Positions 63,801 through 64,000 of a stretch of DNA of 64,000 nt are shown in pieces. The notes beneath the pieces are model-generated. The model saw only the letters and a program-made list of their open reading frames with translations, was not told the origin of the DNA and did not search any database. How positions within the stretch are numbered: position 1 is the first letter of the stretch; each line of letters begins with the position of its first letter. Made by a program: the position numbers and the translations under genes. Source of the stretch: Flectonema sp. DT1601 (lineage: Eukaryota; Euglenozoa; Diplonemea; Diplonemida; Diplonemidae); NCBI GenBank assembly GCA_964019425.1, contig OZ025849.1:496001-560000 (forward strand), in the 5' to 3' direction.

Positions 63801-64000
63801 TGGAAATCATGCTAAGGTTCCAATAATTATTGGTTATAAATATGATGATGGTGCTCCTAGTTTAGAACACGAAAGGCAATCAGTTCACACAATAACACAC
63901 GGCGAGTGGAGGAGGTGGGTGGAAGACGCATTCAATCCTATTCCTGAGGATACAATCTCTTCAGAGTACACAGAGGATGAATTTTCTGAAATCGGACAGA
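57808..64000 (+). CDS. NRPS-like membrane synthetase (partial C - A - PCP - Pls-type TM/beta-helix block - TM - dead cholinesterase-like domain), runs off the window
   Basis: One frame of 2064 codons open to the edge. Residues 1-290: C-terminal lobe of a condensation domain (DFWKEYLESAP, SMLMVLWQLLLARYS, DIVIGCAVS); the HHxxxDG lobe is absent. About 290-800: adenylation domain with LLAGGCYVPIDAEYPPD, FYTSGTTGKPKG, NLYGPTEAD, MYRTGDCARW, GRVDNQIKLRGFRIELGEIE and GRGKLDRKALP (catalytic Lys present). In the A4 region FGISEWELFWP shows Gly where Asp235 usually binds the alpha-amino group. PCP: DFLSLGGNSLLAGRV, Ser intact (Ser852). About 950-1650: TM helices alternating with left-handed beta-helix-like soluble parts, as in the C-terminal block of epsilon-poly-lysine synthetase Pls (NRPS terminal domain type). 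Then TM (YLFLFGFFLSLWFLPQLI) and a type B carboxylesterase-like domain (SEDCLYLDVVTP, GLLDQRASLQWVKKNIQHFG) with FGQGSGAG in place of FGESAG. The substrate is unknown. Confidence 0.85.
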   Translation, partial: MPNEEAIDFWKEYLESAPPLLEIITDRHRIKGSASDDVSGSVPVILSGDTISSLRDAAGKLGASQHSMLMVLWQLLLARYSRATDIVIGCAVSKGGSSAADTFIPVRLELETEADKVTLPAIFTKVRSMRDNLLNNAPLSWSHLCPDLCNEPIMGDPNASYTPVFQAIFCMQDDAKPAYPSGNIFSAGNNVNSTKVTYDLELYLSAATNGTVSGQLLYRKSIFDELTISKMSQHFIALVEHGVRKFTSKWYDIPFYCSAERDKVIIDANKTSAPYPDTKCIHDMFEDQAIEHPNRPCIVYHDVAMQYKSLSYGEVYRKAMVVANQLRRLGVGPDTPVPLVLERSELQVIAIYGVLLAGGCYVPIDAEYPPDRSIHMINDAGANIIISHSSLEHKLPTTSQFGGTKILIDMVDTTTLNQQDPSSLAVARRRNGVQSPDTNVYIFYTSGTTGKPKGVEVTHRGLVKRAQWLQDFYPIGRDDKTVYKTPYTFGISEWELFWPMPFGSQVVICKEGGQKDSEYLIQLTKAQKVTVCTYVPSMLAMLIEYMSAEGLNYSTDMRHVICCGEALPVETCYKFFEVFDPDITRLHNLYGPTEADMTYWECPKLFPGSEDSVLVKIPIGKPMLNVKVYILDEWGNPVPAGVPGELHFGGVTTAKGYLGMPELTGQKFVPNPFLVPGDCDRMYRTGDCARWLPDMSSLEFIGRVDNQIKLRGFRIELGEIESVIGSCEGVTKVAVIVHGKGASARIIAYVEPKSIDPSVLILKLKSKVPEYMIPSVILPLESLPLTGRGKLDRKALPEPPVGSGQTSSSKSDEFVPAETKNQLIVERVWKQVLNRSDPISIHADFLSLGGNSLLAGRVTTQVRKQTGCLKLSSTAMYKHPTIEKISELCDQQPPEESNTSGPQIGGNLHKPWGGKTSSSLRIYALHGMGLLLESFTSMAAFLPGYMYIIGVYIESGKFAALRLLPLMLSITMVVVCAYTIIIKKVFVGKFKPGEYPVWGQVYMKWWLMHNLQKGTLKLIKPYVEETVLYNKFLTLLGASIGDRVNIDTEDIFDPDFITIDDDVEVGRKATIIAHTIENGVLSLWPIEIGNHCRLAPVSWVTQGTRLPPGTDIGPLSTTGMTARNIRKGDQLWSGVSETENIIRVFLIVVVLFMETLAYVPAITFLEWIWTVGLSNYPDSSNTKYALFCVMLPWVEKLVVGESFFIMTCVWKWVFIGRFKTGRRVHTIPDSTKRWFLSRLTQNQQYVFATSPWINTELLAMKYRAMGVKMGFKVQTDFVDIVEFDLLEVGRDSVFGSKVSVNPSDHIESRKVIMQRGAQVLDHSTMMPGCIVGRGALCGSSTVGSKFYHFPPLSISTGNQDGKPVQLRVLAGDPNSAAGLSHLPPAEKEMALTALRNHQNDFTWGTFNIFNILIVMLIAPIPAIADLLTILLWMHLDNYDLFAAEDSVSVFMQWAIITLVSPPVFFVVQVIELCIFIVFKWVVIGKYREGNFPFYGAYHRKWVIMMAVKEALGKLLDDLAGTPYLSDFFKVMGSEVGKDVLIMGYGLEYDLFKCGDYSTVGTKCDVTCHTVENMVIKLASTHLKQKCTMLAGALVQPGGVILTGGVVMENGQVLKGGEVGEDQVYAGLPAEPCTRTLPELAKSHRTSTSTSFHSHRRSEYRPYLFLFGFFLSLWFLPQLITQQSIEFEEIKIKIPDGVVKGETVSDHFGTVVGKAFHGIPYADPPIDGGRWKPPMSVTPWSAPRSSVQQPGCLDAAGGSEDCLYLDVVTPTPIPQKLAPVVVWFHAGCNSWSRSDSYNGKSLLNVLPDTVIVTVAHRVSALGFLSIPGGVKNLGLLDQRASLQWVKKNIQHFGGDPNSVTLFGQGSGAGSVAAHLVMRESYGLYHRAIMQSVPLSALLVKSAEVADVQTAEVAKAVCHHQQSDGSTDSTPMTTTQISQCILKSPPVTLTSTGQNLQKCREGREGCSGAAYMSCGEQTCPWGFVVDGKTLIDHPWRLLETGNHAKVPIIIGYKYDDGAPSLEHERQSVHTITHGEWRRWVEDAFNPIPEDTISSEYTEDEFSEIGQ

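Noticed and set aside
57808-64000. Bacterial contamination as the source of the NRPS-like gene
   Set aside because: The gene has the same AT-ending codon use, the same type of acceptor before its ATG and the same A/T-tract flanks as its eukaryotic neighbours. Old horizontal transfer remains possible.
1-64000. CRISPR arrays, bacterial operons, riboswitches and virus-like elements
   Set aside because: No spaced direct repeats of CRISPR type, no Shine-Dalgarno-led gene clusters, and no capsid, integrase, envelope or reverse transcriptase motifs were seen in any frame.

Overview
The window is nuclear DNA of a single-celled eukaryote. Genes are intron-poor. Ten introns of 60-86 bp can be placed by reading frame; nine are forced by stops and one is optional. 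They begin GTATGT, GTGTGT, GTGTGA, GTATGA or GTTTGT and end in an A-rich ...AACAG-type acceptor. Intergenic DNA is AT-rich and full of long A and T runs. A 120-bp fragment of eukaryotic SSU rRNA is present. All 18 host genes lie on the + strand. Nearly all have a pyrimidine-rich AG about 3-80 nt upstream of the start codon, which looks like a spliced-leader or 5'-UTR acceptor. The gene content (kinetoplastid-like degenerate cyclase domains, NEK-type kinase, centrin-like EF-hand protein, many coiled coils, BspA-like leucine-rich repeats) suggests a flagellate, perhaps from Discoba. This is inference only; I cannot name the organism.

Layout: 1-3.6 kb is gene-free. 3.6-20.6 kb holds seven genes: an SP-rich unknown, a giant coiled-coil protein with Sfi1-like W motifs, a 97-aa protein, an N-anchored alpha-solenoid protein, a Ser-rich unknown, an Orai-like four-TM channel candidate with a Cys-rich tail, and a multi-TM protein fused to a degenerate class III cyclase domain. 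20.6-23.9 kb is gene-free. 23.9-28.6 kb is one type I membrane mucin-like protein with about 150 PTAI repeats. After another gene-free stretch come a START-like protein (31.4 kb) and a NEK-like kinase with SH3-like, helical-repeat and zinc-binding parts (33.6 kb).

36.5-41.4 kb is an accessory island. It has a minus-strand Mutator-like transposase remnant, a 20-bp tandem repeat, a ubiquitin-like/LRR gene split by a retroposon with a 20-bp target-site duplication, LRR relics, and a duplicated non-coding segment. One copy of that segment carries an inserted SSU rRNA fragment and the other is the empty site.

41.5-55.9 kb returns to dense host genes: a tandem cyclase-homology protein, a coiled-coil protein, a 3-hydroxyacyl-CoA dehydrogenase, a CCCH zinc-finger protein, an acidic unknown, a centrin-like EF-hand protein and an E2-SPRY fusion.

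From 57.8 kb to the window edge one uninterrupted frame of 2064 codons encodes an NRPS-like membrane protein. Its order is partial condensation lobe, adenylation, carrier protein, a Pls-type membrane/left-handed-beta-helix block, one more TM helix, then a cholinesterase-like domain whose nucleophile Ser is Gly. This is the most unusual gene in the window. No viral or virus-like element was recognised.
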